The notes beneath the pieces are model-generated. The model was not told the DNA's origin. It was given only the letters and a program-made list of their open reading frames with translations, and ran no database searches. From assembly GCA_017473705.1 (NCBI GenBank), contig JAFUJQ010000002.1, forward strand, positions 1 through 42,861: 42,861 bases of DNA, read 5' to 3'. This document shows, piece by piece, positions 8,756-17,424 of this stretch. The stretch's first letter is position 1. Every line of letters starts with the position of its first letter. The stretch is from Bacteroidales bacterium. Its GTDB lineage: Bacteria > Bacteroidota > Bacteroidia > Bacteroidales > UBA932. Position numbers and translations under genes: made by a program.

Positions 8756-9871
8756 ATGAAACTTATCAGATACATATCAGGAGGCATCGCAGCGGCACTT
8801 CTGCTGCTCGGATGCGATAAGAATCCATATGGTCCCACAGGCTACCAGCCGGAGGTGCAGCAACCGGAAAAGGAAGAGCCTGCACCGGTTCCTGCCGGGA
8901 AAGGCGAATACGCCAAGGGTGCGGACATAAGCTGGCTGACGCAGATGGAAGCGGACGGACAGAAGTTCTACACAGCAGCAGGCAAGGAGACGGAGTGCAC
9001 TGCTCTGATGAAGGAGTTGGGATTCAATGCGATAAGGCTTCGCGTATGGGTCAATCCTGAAGGCGGATGGTGTGCTAAGGAAGATGTACTCGAAAAGGCA
9101 AGGCGCGCTCAGGATCTCGGCATGAGGATCATGATAGACTTCCATTACAGCGACACATGGGCAGACCCTTCTAACCAGAAGACCCCTGCAGCCTGGGCAG
9201 AGCTCCCTCTATATGAACTGGCTTCGGCAGTGGAAACTCACACCAAGGAGACTCTGCAGCTGCTCAAGGACAACAGAATCGACGTGGAATGGGTGCAGGT
9301 CGGCAACGAGACCAACAGCGGCATGCTGCATCCCCTGGGCAAGATCACCAATAATGCCGACAATTACGCCATCCTTGCAAACAATGGATACGATGCGGTA
9401 AAGAGCGTATATCCCGAAGCGAAGGTCATCATCCACAGGAGCGAAGGCCACAAGTCCAACGAGTGCAAATGGCTTTTCGGCCAACTGAAGAACAGCAAGG
9501 TGAAATATGACATCATAGGAATTTCGCTCTACCCTACATGGTGGGAAAACGGTGGCTGGTGCGACTGGAAGCCGATAGTGAACGACTGTCTGGCAAACAT
9601 AAAGAGCCTCACCTCGACATTCGGCAAGCCTGTTATGATATGCGAGATCGGAATGCCGGTATGGGAGCCTCAGATGTCCAAGGAAGCTGTTCAGTACATC
9701 CTTGACGAAACCAGGAAAATCGAAGAGTGTCACGGAGTCTTCTATTGGGAACCGCAGACCGACGGCGTATGGAAACCGGCAGGTTATGCCGCCCTCGGAT
9801 GGAATGCATACGACAAGGGCGCGTTCAAGAACGGTAAGGCGACAATCGCGCTTGATCCTTTCAAAAATTAG
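8756..9871 (+). CDS. GH53 endo-beta-1,4-galactanase, surface lipoprotein
   Basis: 371 residues. A lipoprotein signal (LLLLGC, lipid Cys20) and a Pro/Glu-rich linker lead into a GH53 TIM barrel starting at GADISWL (about 55). GH53 signatures are GFNAIRLRVWVNP (89-101) and DFHYSDTWADP (128-138). The acid/base Glu185 lies in QVGNETNSGM and the nucleophile Glu297 in MICEIGMP. Members hydrolyse internal beta-1,4-galactosyl bonds in pectic galactan and type I arabinogalactan. As a lipoprotein it is probably surface-exposed and produces oligosaccharides for the SusCD pair. It is the first gene of the plus-strand operon, 40 bp before the GH2 gene. The catalytic residues are intact. Confidence 0.95.
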   Translation: MKLIRYISGGIAAALLLLGCDKNPYGPTGYQPEVQQPEKEEPAPVPAGKGEYAKGADISWLTQMEADGQKFYTAAGKETECTALMKELGFNAIRLRVWVNPEGGWCAKEDVLEKARRAQDLGMRIMIDFHYSDTWADPSNQKTPAAWAELPLYELASAVETHTKETLQLLKDNRIDVEWVQVGNETNSGMLHPLGKITNNADNYAILANNGYDAVKSVYPEAKVIIHRSEGHKSNECKWLFGQLKNSKVKYDIIGISLYPTWWENGGWCDWKPIVNDCLANIKSLTSTFGKPVMICEIGMPVWEPQMSKEAVQYILDETRKIEECHGVFYWEPQTDGVWKPAGYAALGWNAYDKGAFKNGKATIALDPFKN

Positions 9872-9874
9872 AAC

Positions 9875-9900
9875 GTCATCCCCGGCCTGACCGGGGATCC
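9875..9900. repeat. Short GC-rich palindrome between GH53 and GH2 genes
   Basis: The inverted arms ATCCCCGG and CCGGGGAT flank a 5-base loop in the 40-bp gap between the two genes. The sequence resembles a widespread class of small intergenic palindromes (GTCATCCCCGG...). It could moderate readthrough or stabilise the upstream mRNA. It has no T-run, so it is not a classical terminator. Confidence 0.6.
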
Positions 9901-9911
9901 GAAAACAGAAT

Positions 9912-12440
9912 ATGAAAACCATTATACTAGTAATAGCAGCTGCACTTTCCGCAGCATCAGCATTCGCCCAGACCGGGCGCAGCGAGACCATTCTGAAGGA
10001 ATGGGAGTTCCGCAAGGGACATGACATCGAAGCCACAGAGGGATGGGAGGCCGTTTCCGTACCTCATGACTGGGCCATCTACGGACCTTTCGACAAGAGC
10101 AATGACCTGCAGAAAGTTGCCGTCGTCCAGAACGGAGAGAAGGTTGCCACAGAGAAGACAGGACGCACTGGAGGTCTCCCGTATATGGGAAAGGGCGCAT
10201 ACAGACGCACTGTCGACATCAAGGCTGAAGAGCTTGACGGCCGCAGACATATCCTCATGTTCGACGGAGCTATGAGCGAGGCTCAGGTATTCGTCAACGG
10301 AGAGAAAGTATGTTTCTGGCCATATGGATACAATTCATTCCACTGCTATGTGACTGAGCAGCTCAAGGAAGGCAGCAACGACCTCATCGTGCTTCTTGAA
10401 AACCGCGAGCAGTCTTCAAGATGGTATCCTGGAGCCGGACTTTACAGAAAGGTCCGGCACATCACACAGCCTGAGGTGCATGTGCCTGTATGGGGAACAT
10501 ATGTGACAACCCCTCACATAGGAGAGGATCATGCTGTCGTAAGCGTACGCACAAAGATCGAAGGTATGAAAAAAGGCTCTGCCGTCACCCTGAAGACCAG
10601 GATCCTTGATCATGACGGACAGTCAGTAGCATGTGTGACCGACACAAGACTTCTCCACTTCGGAGAGATCGAGCAGACGCTCACAGTGGAGAATCCTGCA
10701 TTATGGTCACCTGAGAATCCTGTTCTATATTACGTCGAGACTGAAGTATATTCCGGAGGCTCAGTGAGCACCGACTGGGACATGGACAGGCCGGAGATCT
10801 CAATAGCAGACGGCTCTGTTCCATGCGACAAGGTCAGCACGAGATTCGCCTTCAGAACCATAGATATCATCCCTGACAAGGGATTCTTCCTCAACGGCGA
10901 GGCCCGCAAGTTCCGCGGAGTCTGCCTGCACCACGACCTCGGTCCGCTCGGAGCAGCCATCAGCAAGGCCGCTCTCCGCAGGCAGCTGACAATGCTCAAG
11001 GACATGGGCTGCGACGCCATCCGCACATCACATAACATGCCTGCCGAGGAGCTCATCGAGCTCTGCGACGAGATGGGCTTCATGGTGATGCTGGAGAACT
11101 TCGACGAGTGGGATATTGCCAAATGCCAGAACGGATATCACAGATTCTTCAACGAAGACAGCGGCAACGGAATGATCTGGGCCGAGAGAGACATGATCAA
11201 CATGCTCCATCATTTCCGCAACAACCCTTCTGTCGTGATGTGGAGCATCGGAAATGAGGTCCCTTCACAATGGAAACCGGAAGGACTCGTTGTGGCAAAG
11301 TGGCTGCAGGACATCTGCCACCGCGAGGATCCGACAAGGCCGGTGACATGCGGCATGGACCAGTATAATGCTGTGACTGTCAACGGATTTGCTGAGCAGC
11401 TTGACATAGTGGGATTCAACTACAAGGTAGACCGCTACATACCTGCATACCAGCTGCTTCCGCAGCGCCTGATCCTCGGCAGCGAGACCGCCTCGACAGT
11501 GAGTTCACGCGGAGTATATCACTTCCCCGCAAAGATGGGATCTGCGATAATGCACGATGACAATCAGTCATCATCATACGACACAGAACACTGCTGGTGG
11601 TCGAACATTCCTGACAACGACTTCGCCGCAGACGAAGACTATGACTGGTGCATCGGCCAGTTCGTATGGACAGGCTTCGACTATCTCGGCGAGCCGTCGC
11701 CATATGACACTGATGCATGGCCGAACCATTCGTCAGTATTCGGAATCATAGACCTCGCGTCAATCCCTAAGGACAGATATTATCTCTATAGGAGCGTATG
11801 GAACAAGACAGACGAGACCCTGCACGTGCTTCCGCACTGGAACTGGGCAGGCCGCGAAGGCGAAGTGACGCCGGTATTCGTATACACATCATACCCATCT
11901 GCAGAACTATTCTTGAACGGCGTGTCACAGGGCGTGCGCACCAAGAAGGCAGCCGACGGCATTGTCCCATGCCTTGGCGAGAAGGCCATGGAGCGATTCC
12001 GCCTCATGTGGAACGACGTGACATACCAGCCTGGAGAGATCAAGGTGGTGGCATATGACTCTGACGGCAATGCTGTTGCCGAGAAGGTCGTCCGCACAGC
12101 CGGAAAGGCTTCAGCCATCCTCCTGACTCCTGACAGAGACGTCCTGAATGCAGACGGAGAAGATCTCTGCTATGTGAATGTGAGCCTCATCGACAAGGAC
12201 GGAAATCCGGTGCCGGCTGACAGCAGGCTCGTGAAGGTAAAGGTCACAGGGGCAGGTTCATTCAAGGCCATCGCCAATGGCGACCCGACCTGCCTGGAGT
12301 CTTTCCAACAGCCTCAGATGCATCTTTTCAGCGGTCAGCTCACAGTCCTTGTACAGGCAGCATCGCAACCTGGCGACATCACTGTGGAAGTGACCGGAAA
12401 TGGTGTGAAGAAAGCAACACTGAAAATAAAGACAGAATAA
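9912..12440 (+). CDS. GH2 family beta-galactosidase
   Basis: 842 residues with a cleavable signal peptide ending SAFAQ. Features in order: jelly-roll (GH2_N) with VPHDWAIYGPFD and GKGAYRR, an Ig-like domain (about 185-310), the TIM barrel with RGVCLHHDLGPLG and RTSHNMPAEE, then extra C-terminal beta domains. The acid/base Glu449 is in MWSIGNEVPSQ and the nucleophile Glu525 in ILGSETAS, both intact. The exo-acting enzyme probably works in the periplasm, releasing galactose from oligosaccharides made by the GH53 enzyme. It is followed by the first subtilase after only 3 bp, so they must be co-transcribed. GH2 also contains other specificities; beta-galactosidase is favoured by context and motifs. 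Confidence 0.9.
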   Translation: MKTIILVIAAALSAASAFAQTGRSETILKEWEFRKGHDIEATEGWEAVSVPHDWAIYGPFDKSNDLQKVAVVQNGEKVATEKTGRTGGLPYMGKGAYRRTVDIKAEELDGRRHILMFDGAMSEAQVFVNGEKVCFWPYGYNSFHCYVTEQLKEGSNDLIVLLENREQSSRWYPGAGLYRKVRHITQPEVHVPVWGTYVTTPHIGEDHAVVSVRTKIEGMKKGSAVTLKTRILDHDGQSVACVTDTRLLHFGEIEQTLTVENPALWSPENPVLYYVETEVYSGGSVSTDWDMDRPEISIADGSVPCDKVSTRFAFRTIDIIPDKGFFLNGEARKFRGVCLHHDLGPLGAAISKAALRRQLTMLKDMGCDAIRTSHNMPAEELIELCDEMGFMVMLENFDEWDIAKCQNGYHRFFNEDSGNGMIWAERDMINMLHHFRNNPSVVMWSIGNEVPSQWKPEGLVVAKWLQDICHREDPTRPVTCGMDQYNAVTVNGFAEQLDIVGFNYKVDRYIPAYQLLPQRLILGSETASTVSSRGVYHFPAKMGSAIMHDDNQSSSYDTEHCWWSNIPDNDFAADEDYDWCIGQFVWTGFDYLGEPSPYDTDAWPNHSSVFGIIDLASIPKDRYYLYRSVWNKTDETLHVLPHWNWAGREGEVTPVFVYTSYPSAELFLNGVSQGVRTKKAADGIVPCLGEKAMERFRLMWNDVTYQPGEIKVVAYDSDGNAVAEKVVRTAGKASAILLTPDRDVLNADGEDLCYVNVSLIDKDGNPVPADSRLVKVKVTGAGSFKAIANGDPTCLESFQQPQMHLFSGQLTVLVQAASQPGDITVEVTGNGVKKATLKIKTE

Positions 12441-12443
12441 AAC

Positions 12444-14549
12444 ATGAAAAAGTTCATCACATTGGTGGCCATCCTGGCCGTGGCGTCAGTTTCCTGCACA
12501 AAGGAATCTGCCTTGCAGTCAGCTGACCAGCAGACACTTCAGGCAAAGCTTGTCGGCGGAACCGAGGGAGAAATCGTTCCGGGCACATTGCTCGTCAAGC
12601 TGGACGAAGCCGTTGCAGACAAGATCCTCGGCGGCGGATTCGGCGAGATATCTTCCGAGCTGCTCCAAGACATTCCTGCCACTTCGTTCACAGCTGCCCT
12701 TCCTGTTCAGCCGAAAAACATTGAGGTGGCAAGAAAATACGGGCTTCATCAATGGTTCATGGTGGCATTTGACCCGCATGTGGAGACAAAGACTGTTGCG
12801 GAAAAATTCGCAAAGTCCCCAAAGGTAAGGTCGGTCCAATTCAACAAGTTCGTACAGCCGATAGCCTCAGAATGTGCTTTTGAGGCAGACCTGACGCCTA
12901 CCAGATCTGCCGGTATGCCTGCAGAGGTTGTTTTTGACGACCCTTATGCGTCACGCCAGTGGAATCTTTTCAATGACGGAAGCATCAGCGACAAGGCTGT
13001 CGCCGGAGCTGATGTGGGAGTGAAAGAGGCATGGAGGCTCACAGGAGGCGACCCAAGCGTTGTAGTGGCGGTATTTGACTGCGCCGTAGCGACAAGACAC
13101 GAAGATCTCAAGGATGCCGTATGGAGAAATGAAGCCGAAATCAGCGGTCAGGACGACGTTGACGATGACGGCAACGGATTCATAGATGACAAATATGGAT
13201 TCAACTTCGTCAACTGCTTTGCCATCAACGCAGACTACATCAACGGCGCGCTCGACGGACAGAAGCAGACAGCCATCAAGGGCAACTCCCTCAACTCCAC
13301 AGCCGGATCGGGACACGGAACCCACGTTGCCGGCATCATCGGAGCCACAAACAACAACGGCAAGGGCGTGAGTTCGATTGCCGGCGGCACAGGAAACGGT
13401 GACGGCGTGCGCCTCATGTCATGTCAGATATTCCAGGGGGCATCCTATGGCGCCGATGCACAGAATGCCGCGGCATTCATATACGCAGCCGACAACGGGG
13501 CCTGCATCGCTCAATGTTCGTATGGAAACTCGAACATAATAACAAACGATGACCTGTATATCAATGGCGGCGAAATCCCGGGCACACCGACCCCGACCAA
13601 GGTGTCAGCCTCACCGCTCGAGAATGCAGCCCTTAAATATTTTCTGGACCCTGCGAACAGCAATCATGAGTCCCTTGAAGGAAACATGGCGATCTTTGCT
13701 GCCGGAAACCATAAGAATCCTTACTCCATCTACCCTGGAGCACTTTCCTACGTGATATCAGTGACTGCATTCGGATGGGATTTTCTTCCGGGAGGATATA
13801 CCAACTATGGCCCTGGCTGCAAGATTTCAGCGCCGGGAGGAGAATGGAACGGCATAGCGGATGATTATGCAGGAATGATCCTGTCGACCGGGGTAGCCGG
13901 AGCTGCCACTCAGTCTCCAAGTATACAGGAGGAGAACGGTCCGAACAGGAACTATGTATACATGCAGGGAACTTCAATGGCCTGTCCTCACGTTTCAGGT
14001 GTAGTAGCACTGGGCGTTTCCTACGCCAAAAAGCTCGGGAAGAAGTTCACACGCGAACAGATGCACTCGATGCTCCTCACGTCAGTCACTGACATCGACC
14101 AGTTCAACAACGGCGGCTCGAGAACATTCTATGACGTGACGACAAGGAAGAATGTCAGCATAGACATGAGCCGGTACATCGGCAAGATGGGAACCGGTGC
14201 TATCGACGCATGGAAATTCCTCATGGCAATAGAAGGCACTCCTACATTTCTCGCAGAGGTCGGACAGACCGTGAAGATCGACCTGAGCTGTTATTGCAAC
14301 CCTTCACTGGACTATACCCTTTCGGTCGATGATGCTGCACGCACAGCACTCGGACTCGAAGCCGACCCTGTGATCAGGAACGGCTTCCTCGAGATCCGCT
14401 GCACCAGGACAGGTTCGGGAAAGATGACCCTCAGCGCATCAGTCGGCAAGGACAACGAGATCGAGAACGGCATCGGAGGCATGTCATACACCCGTGAGAT
14501 ATCAATAGCATCAAGACCTTTCGCCACCACCAACGGCGGATGGCTATAA
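12444..14549 (+). CDS. S8 subtilisin-like serine protease, lipoprotein (copy 1)
   Basis: 701 residues. A lipoprotein signal (SVSC, lipid Cys18) is followed by an inhibitor/propeptide-like region (about 43-135, starting VPGTLLVKLDE) and an S8 peptidase domain (about 190-530). The triad is intact: Asp212 (VVVAVFDCAV, with DCA in place of the usual DTG), His291 (GSGHGTHVAG), oxyanion Asn422 (AAGNH) and Ser511 (QGTSMACPHVSG). An acidic loop DDVDDDGNGFIDD (237-249) looks calcium-binding. A beta-rich C-terminal domain ends in NGGWL, shared exactly with the second subtilase. The gene begins 3 bp after the GH2 gene and precedes a lipocalin-like lipoprotein by 12 bp. Proteases are unusual in a galactan PUL; they may attack the protein part of a glycoprotein. 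That role is inference. Confidence 0.92.
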   Translation: MKKFITLVAILAVASVSCTKESALQSADQQTLQAKLVGGTEGEIVPGTLLVKLDEAVADKILGGGFGEISSELLQDIPATSFTAALPVQPKNIEVARKYGLHQWFMVAFDPHVETKTVAEKFAKSPKVRSVQFNKFVQPIASECAFEADLTPTRSAGMPAEVVFDDPYASRQWNLFNDGSISDKAVAGADVGVKEAWRLTGGDPSVVVAVFDCAVATRHEDLKDAVWRNEAEISGQDDVDDDGNGFIDDKYGFNFVNCFAINADYINGALDGQKQTAIKGNSLNSTAGSGHGTHVAGIIGATNNNGKGVSSIAGGTGNGDGVRLMSCQIFQGASYGADAQNAAAFIYAADNGACIAQCSYGNSNIITNDDLYINGGEIPGTPTPTKVSASPLENAALKYFLDPANSNHESLEGNMAIFAAGNHKNPYSIYPGALSYVISVTAFGWDFLPGGYTNYGPGCKISAPGGEWNGIADDYAGMILSTGVAGAATQSPSIQEENGPNRNYVYMQGTSMACPHVSGVVALGVSYAKKLGKKFTREQMHSMLLTSVTDIDQFNNGGSRTFYDVTTRKNVSIDMSRYIGKMGTGAIDAWKFLMAIEGTPTFLAEVGQTVKIDLSCYCNPSLDYTLSVDDAARTALGLEADPVIRNGFLEIRCTRTGSGKMTLSASVGKDNEIENGIGGMSYTREISIASRPFATTNGGWL

Positions 14550-14561
14550 CCAATCAAAACA

Positions 14562-14984
14562 ATGAAAAGAATTCTTTATATACTGGCCGCACTCCTGCTC
14601 CTCGTATCCTGCGGAGAAAAGAACGGAGGCAAGACCGAACTTACCCTCGAGCAGAAGCTCTGCACCGAGTGGCACAGCACTTTCCTTCCAGTTGATGGCG
14701 ACATATATATCAGCTTCAGAGAAGACAAGACATTCGAACTGTATCAGCAGATCGGCCAGGGCGCGCATCGCCTTTACCGCGGCACATGGAACCTTGAAGA
14801 GACCCTCCTCACAGGAAAATACAATGACGGAGAGGCATGGGCCGCAGCATATGAAATCATAATCAACGACAAGCAGCTCACAATGACATCCGTAAATGAC
14901 GCTGCCGAGGAATCTGTGTTTGCCCGGGAGGATATTCCCCAAGAGGTGATACAGACATGTGAGACCGTTGTCAAATCACACTGA
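14562..14984 (+). CDS. Small lipocalin-like lipoprotein (copy 1)
   Basis: 140 residues with a lipoprotein signal (LVSC, lipid Cys17). The mature part resembles small lipocalin-like beta-barrel lipoproteins of Bacteroidetes: an early tryptophan (EWHSTF), FREDKTFELYQQIGQG, then YRGTWNLEETLLTGKY and a C-terminal strand region. It is paralogous to the protein at 16984-17424 (shared LYQQIG.G.HR.Y.G.W and GEAW). It sits 12 bp after subtilase 1 and 2 bp before subtilase 2, in the same operon. Each subtilase is followed by one of these, so a role as partner, chaperone or inhibitor of its protease is plausible but unproven. Ligand unknown. Confidence 0.85.
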   Translation: MKRILYILAALLLLVSCGEKNGGKTELTLEQKLCTEWHSTFLPVDGDIYISFREDKTFELYQQIGQGAHRLYRGTWNLEETLLTGKYNDGEAWAAAYEIIINDKQLTMTSVNDAAEESVFAREDIPQEVIQTCETVVKSH

Positions 14985-14986
14985 CC

Positions 14987-16984
14987 ATGAAGAATAAGAC
15001 GTTCTTGACATTTACATTCGCCTGCCTGGCGGCAGCTTCATGTATTTCCGAAAATGAAGCGCCTGTTGTTTCTCAGGATCCTGCACGCGACGAAATCCTG
15101 ATGACCAAGCTGACTGGAAATCCAACGGCAGAGCACATGAAAGGCAACCTGCTTGTCTTCCTGGACAAGGAGACCACCCTTCGTATTGAAAAGGAAGGCA
15201 TCGGAACTGTCACCTCAGAGCTTTTTGCAGAAGTTGAGGTTTCAGACTTCAGACCAGCCCTGCGCAGCCCGAAAAACCGTGAACTGGCGCGTGAACTCGG
15301 ACTGGACAGATGGTTCTCTGTATCATTCGACGAGAGCATTCCTGTCCATGCTTTTGCTTCCGAGCTGGCAAAGCGTCCGGAAATATGCGCTCTTCAGTTC
15401 AACTCACTCCCCAGGCTTGCATCTGACCTCAAGGCAGTTCCATTCAGTGCAGGAGCAAGCCCATGCGCAGCAAAGGAGAAAAGCATTCCGTTCGACGACC
15501 CATACAACGGCGACCAGTGGAACCTGGTGAACATAGGTGACAAGAGCATCGCAAAAACGGCAAGAGAGGGTGCCGATGTAGGGGTAAAGGATGCATGGAC
15601 ACTCACGGCAGGCTCACCTGACGTTGTCGTAGCAGTGTGCGACGCCCCCGTGAAGTACACTCATCCTGATCTTGCCGGCTCAATGTGGGTCAACGAGGCT
15701 GAGAAGAACGGAACCACAGGCGTTGATGACGACGACAACGGATATGTAGACGACATACATGGATATAACTTCATATCTGACGGAGCGATAAGATGGGATG
15801 TCGAAGGTGAGTCGGGACATGGAACTCACGTGGCCGGCATCATCGCGGCCGTCAACGGAAACGGCATAGGCATCAGCTCCATTGCAGGCGGCAGCGGCAA
15901 GGGAGATGGAGTAAGGATCATGAACTGCCAGCTCTTTGAAGGTCCCAATGGAGGAGGAGACAAAGAAATGGCAGATGCATTGATATATGCAGCAGACAAC
16001 GGAGCGTGCATCGCACAGTGTTCATATGGTTATCCTGCATACATATTCTCAAGCGACGACAACTACATTTCCACTCTGCCTCTGGAATACAGAGCGCTGA
16101 AATACTTTACCGACCCCTCAAACAGCAACCACCCGTCCATCGGTTCAAACCTGGTGGTCTATGCTGCCGGAAACGAAGCCACATCCAACTCCGACTATCC
16201 CGGCGCACTGCCTGTCTGCGTTTCCGTGACAGCATTAGGCCCCGATTTCCTTCCGGCGGGATACACCAACTACGGCAGAGGATGCAACATCGCGGCCCCT
16301 GGCGGAGACTTCATGATCGGAGATGACCTTGACGGATACTACAACAAGTGCATGATCCTTTCCACAAGCATAAGCGAGACAGTGGGTGACTATGTATGGA
16401 TGGAAGGCTCGTCTCAGGCCTGTCCGCATGTATCGGGAGTAGCAGCACTCGGCATCTCATATGCCGGAAAGCTCGGAAAGAAGTTCACAGGAGACCAGTT
16501 CAGAGACATCCTGCTGACTTCCGTCAACGACATCAACCACCTTCTGACGGACGGAATAAAGCCGTACGGTGAATACACTATCGGATTGAAGATCTATCAC
16601 AACCGCATGGGAACAGGAGCGATTGATGCATGGAAGCTTCTCATGCAGATCGAGGGCACGCCTTCAGTCATGGTAAAGACAGGCCAGATGTGTTCTGCTG
16701 ACATTTCAGAATATTTCGGAGAGTCTGCCAAAGACCTCACCTACCTCGGCATTGATGTAAGAACAGAGGCGAAAAAGGCCCTCGGCCTTGCGGCAGCCCC
16801 TACGGTCGAAGGCGGAATCCTTAAAATCTATTGTACAAAGAACGCTTCAGCCAAAATCACTGTCTCCGCCATTGCCGGCGGCAGCCACCTTGGAGGCGGT
16901 GACAAGATCGGAGGCACTGAAATCAAGAGAGAAATCTCCATCGTTTCAAGAGGAGTACATTCAAGCAACGGAGGATGGCTGTAA
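14987..16984 (+). CDS. S8 subtilisin-like serine protease, lipoprotein (copy 2)
   Basis: 665 residues, clearly paralogous to the copy at 12444. Lipoprotein signal (AASC, lipid Cys19), propeptide-like region (about 50-145), then an S8 domain with Asp219 (VVVAVCDAPV), His278 (ESGHGTHVAG), Asn396 (AAGNE) and Ser476 in GSSQACPHVSG, a variant of the usual GTSMA. The DDDDNGYVDD loop is retained. The C-terminal beta domain again ends NGGWL. It lies 2 bp after the first lipocalin-like gene. The two proteases differ around the Asp and Ser motifs and in loops (copy 1 has an extra stretch near 255-285), which suggests they have diverged in specificity rather than being a recent duplication. Confidence 0.92.
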   Translation: MKNKTFLTFTFACLAAASCISENEAPVVSQDPARDEILMTKLTGNPTAEHMKGNLLVFLDKETTLRIEKEGIGTVTSELFAEVEVSDFRPALRSPKNRELARELGLDRWFSVSFDESIPVHAFASELAKRPEICALQFNSLPRLASDLKAVPFSAGASPCAAKEKSIPFDDPYNGDQWNLVNIGDKSIAKTAREGADVGVKDAWTLTAGSPDVVVAVCDAPVKYTHPDLAGSMWVNEAEKNGTTGVDDDDNGYVDDIHGYNFISDGAIRWDVEGESGHGTHVAGIIAAVNGNGIGISSIAGGSGKGDGVRIMNCQLFEGPNGGGDKEMADALIYAADNGACIAQCSYGYPAYIFSSDDNYISTLPLEYRALKYFTDPSNSNHPSIGSNLVVYAAGNEATSNSDYPGALPVCVSVTALGPDFLPAGYTNYGRGCNIAAPGGDFMIGDDLDGYYNKCMILSTSISETVGDYVWMEGSSQACPHVSGVAALGISYAGKLGKKFTGDQFRDILLTSVNDINHLLTDGIKPYGEYTIGLKIYHNRMGTGAIDAWKLLMQIEGTPSVMVKTGQMCSADISEYFGESAKDLTYLGIDVRTEAKKALGLAAAPTVEGGILKIYCTKNASAKITVSAIAGGSHLGGGDKIGGTEIKREISIVSRGVHSSNGGWL

Positions 16985-17424
16985 TGAAAAAAAGCATATT
17001 CATATTGATCGCCCTGCTGCTCATGGCAACAGGCTGCAAGAAAGAAAAAACTGTGGATTATGCCAAGCAGGTAATCGGAGAATGGCACTGCGTGCCTGAA
17101 ACATTCGATGCAGATGTATATCTCGCATTGGACCCGGACGGAACATTTGCCCTGTACCAGCAGATCGGCGAAGGACGCCACAGACATTATTCAGGAGAAT
17201 GGGAACTTGACGGAATCACTTTGTCAGGTTCATATTCCGGCGGAGAAGCATGGGGAAGCAGCTACCAGGTCTCTTTCTCAGGAGGCAATACCATGATTCT
17301 CAAGGCATTGAATGGTTCGGAGGAAGTTATGACCTACTCCCGCAATACTATCCCTTCGGAAGTCATGGAAGGCAGCGTAGAAATGAAGTCAGATGCTGCC
17401 ATTGACTGCAGGCCGGTCCTCTAG
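16984..17424 (+). CDS. Small lipocalin-like lipoprotein (copy 2)
   Basis: 146 residues from the ATG at 16984, which overlaps the subtilase stop by one base (TAATG). An in-frame ATG at 16975 would add three residues, but the signal peptide (MKKSIFILIALLLMATGC, lipid Cys18) fits the later start. A GGAGG at 16970-16974 lies 9 nt upstream, inside the codons for the subtilase NGGWL tail. The mature protein parallels copy 1: EWHCVPETFD, LYQQIGEGRHRHYSGEW, GGEAWGSSYQV. It ends the operon. Its stop overlaps the convergent queH stop by four bases (CTAG). Function unknown; it may assist or restrain the adjacent protease. Confidence 0.85.
   Translation: MKKSIFILIALLLMATGCKKEKTVDYAKQVIGEWHCVPETFDADVYLALDPDGTFALYQQIGEGRHRHYSGEWELDGITLSGSYSGGEAWGSSYQVSFSGGNTMILKALNGSEEVMTYSRNTIPSEVMEGSVEMKSDAAIDCRPVL

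Noticed and set aside
7075-8838. Longer 587-residue version of the DUF6377 regulator
   Set aside because: The extension would overlap the galactanase signal region and both promoters, and it hides a good signal sequence that starts at 8676.
9209-10036. 275-residue minus-strand frame over GH53/GH2
   Set aside because: It is antisense to two clear glycosidase genes, with no promoter, signal or family likeness.
12444-14549. Subtilase 1 as a pseudo-protease because DTG is changed to DCA
   Set aside because: The catalytic Asp itself, His291, Asn422 and Ser511 are all present.
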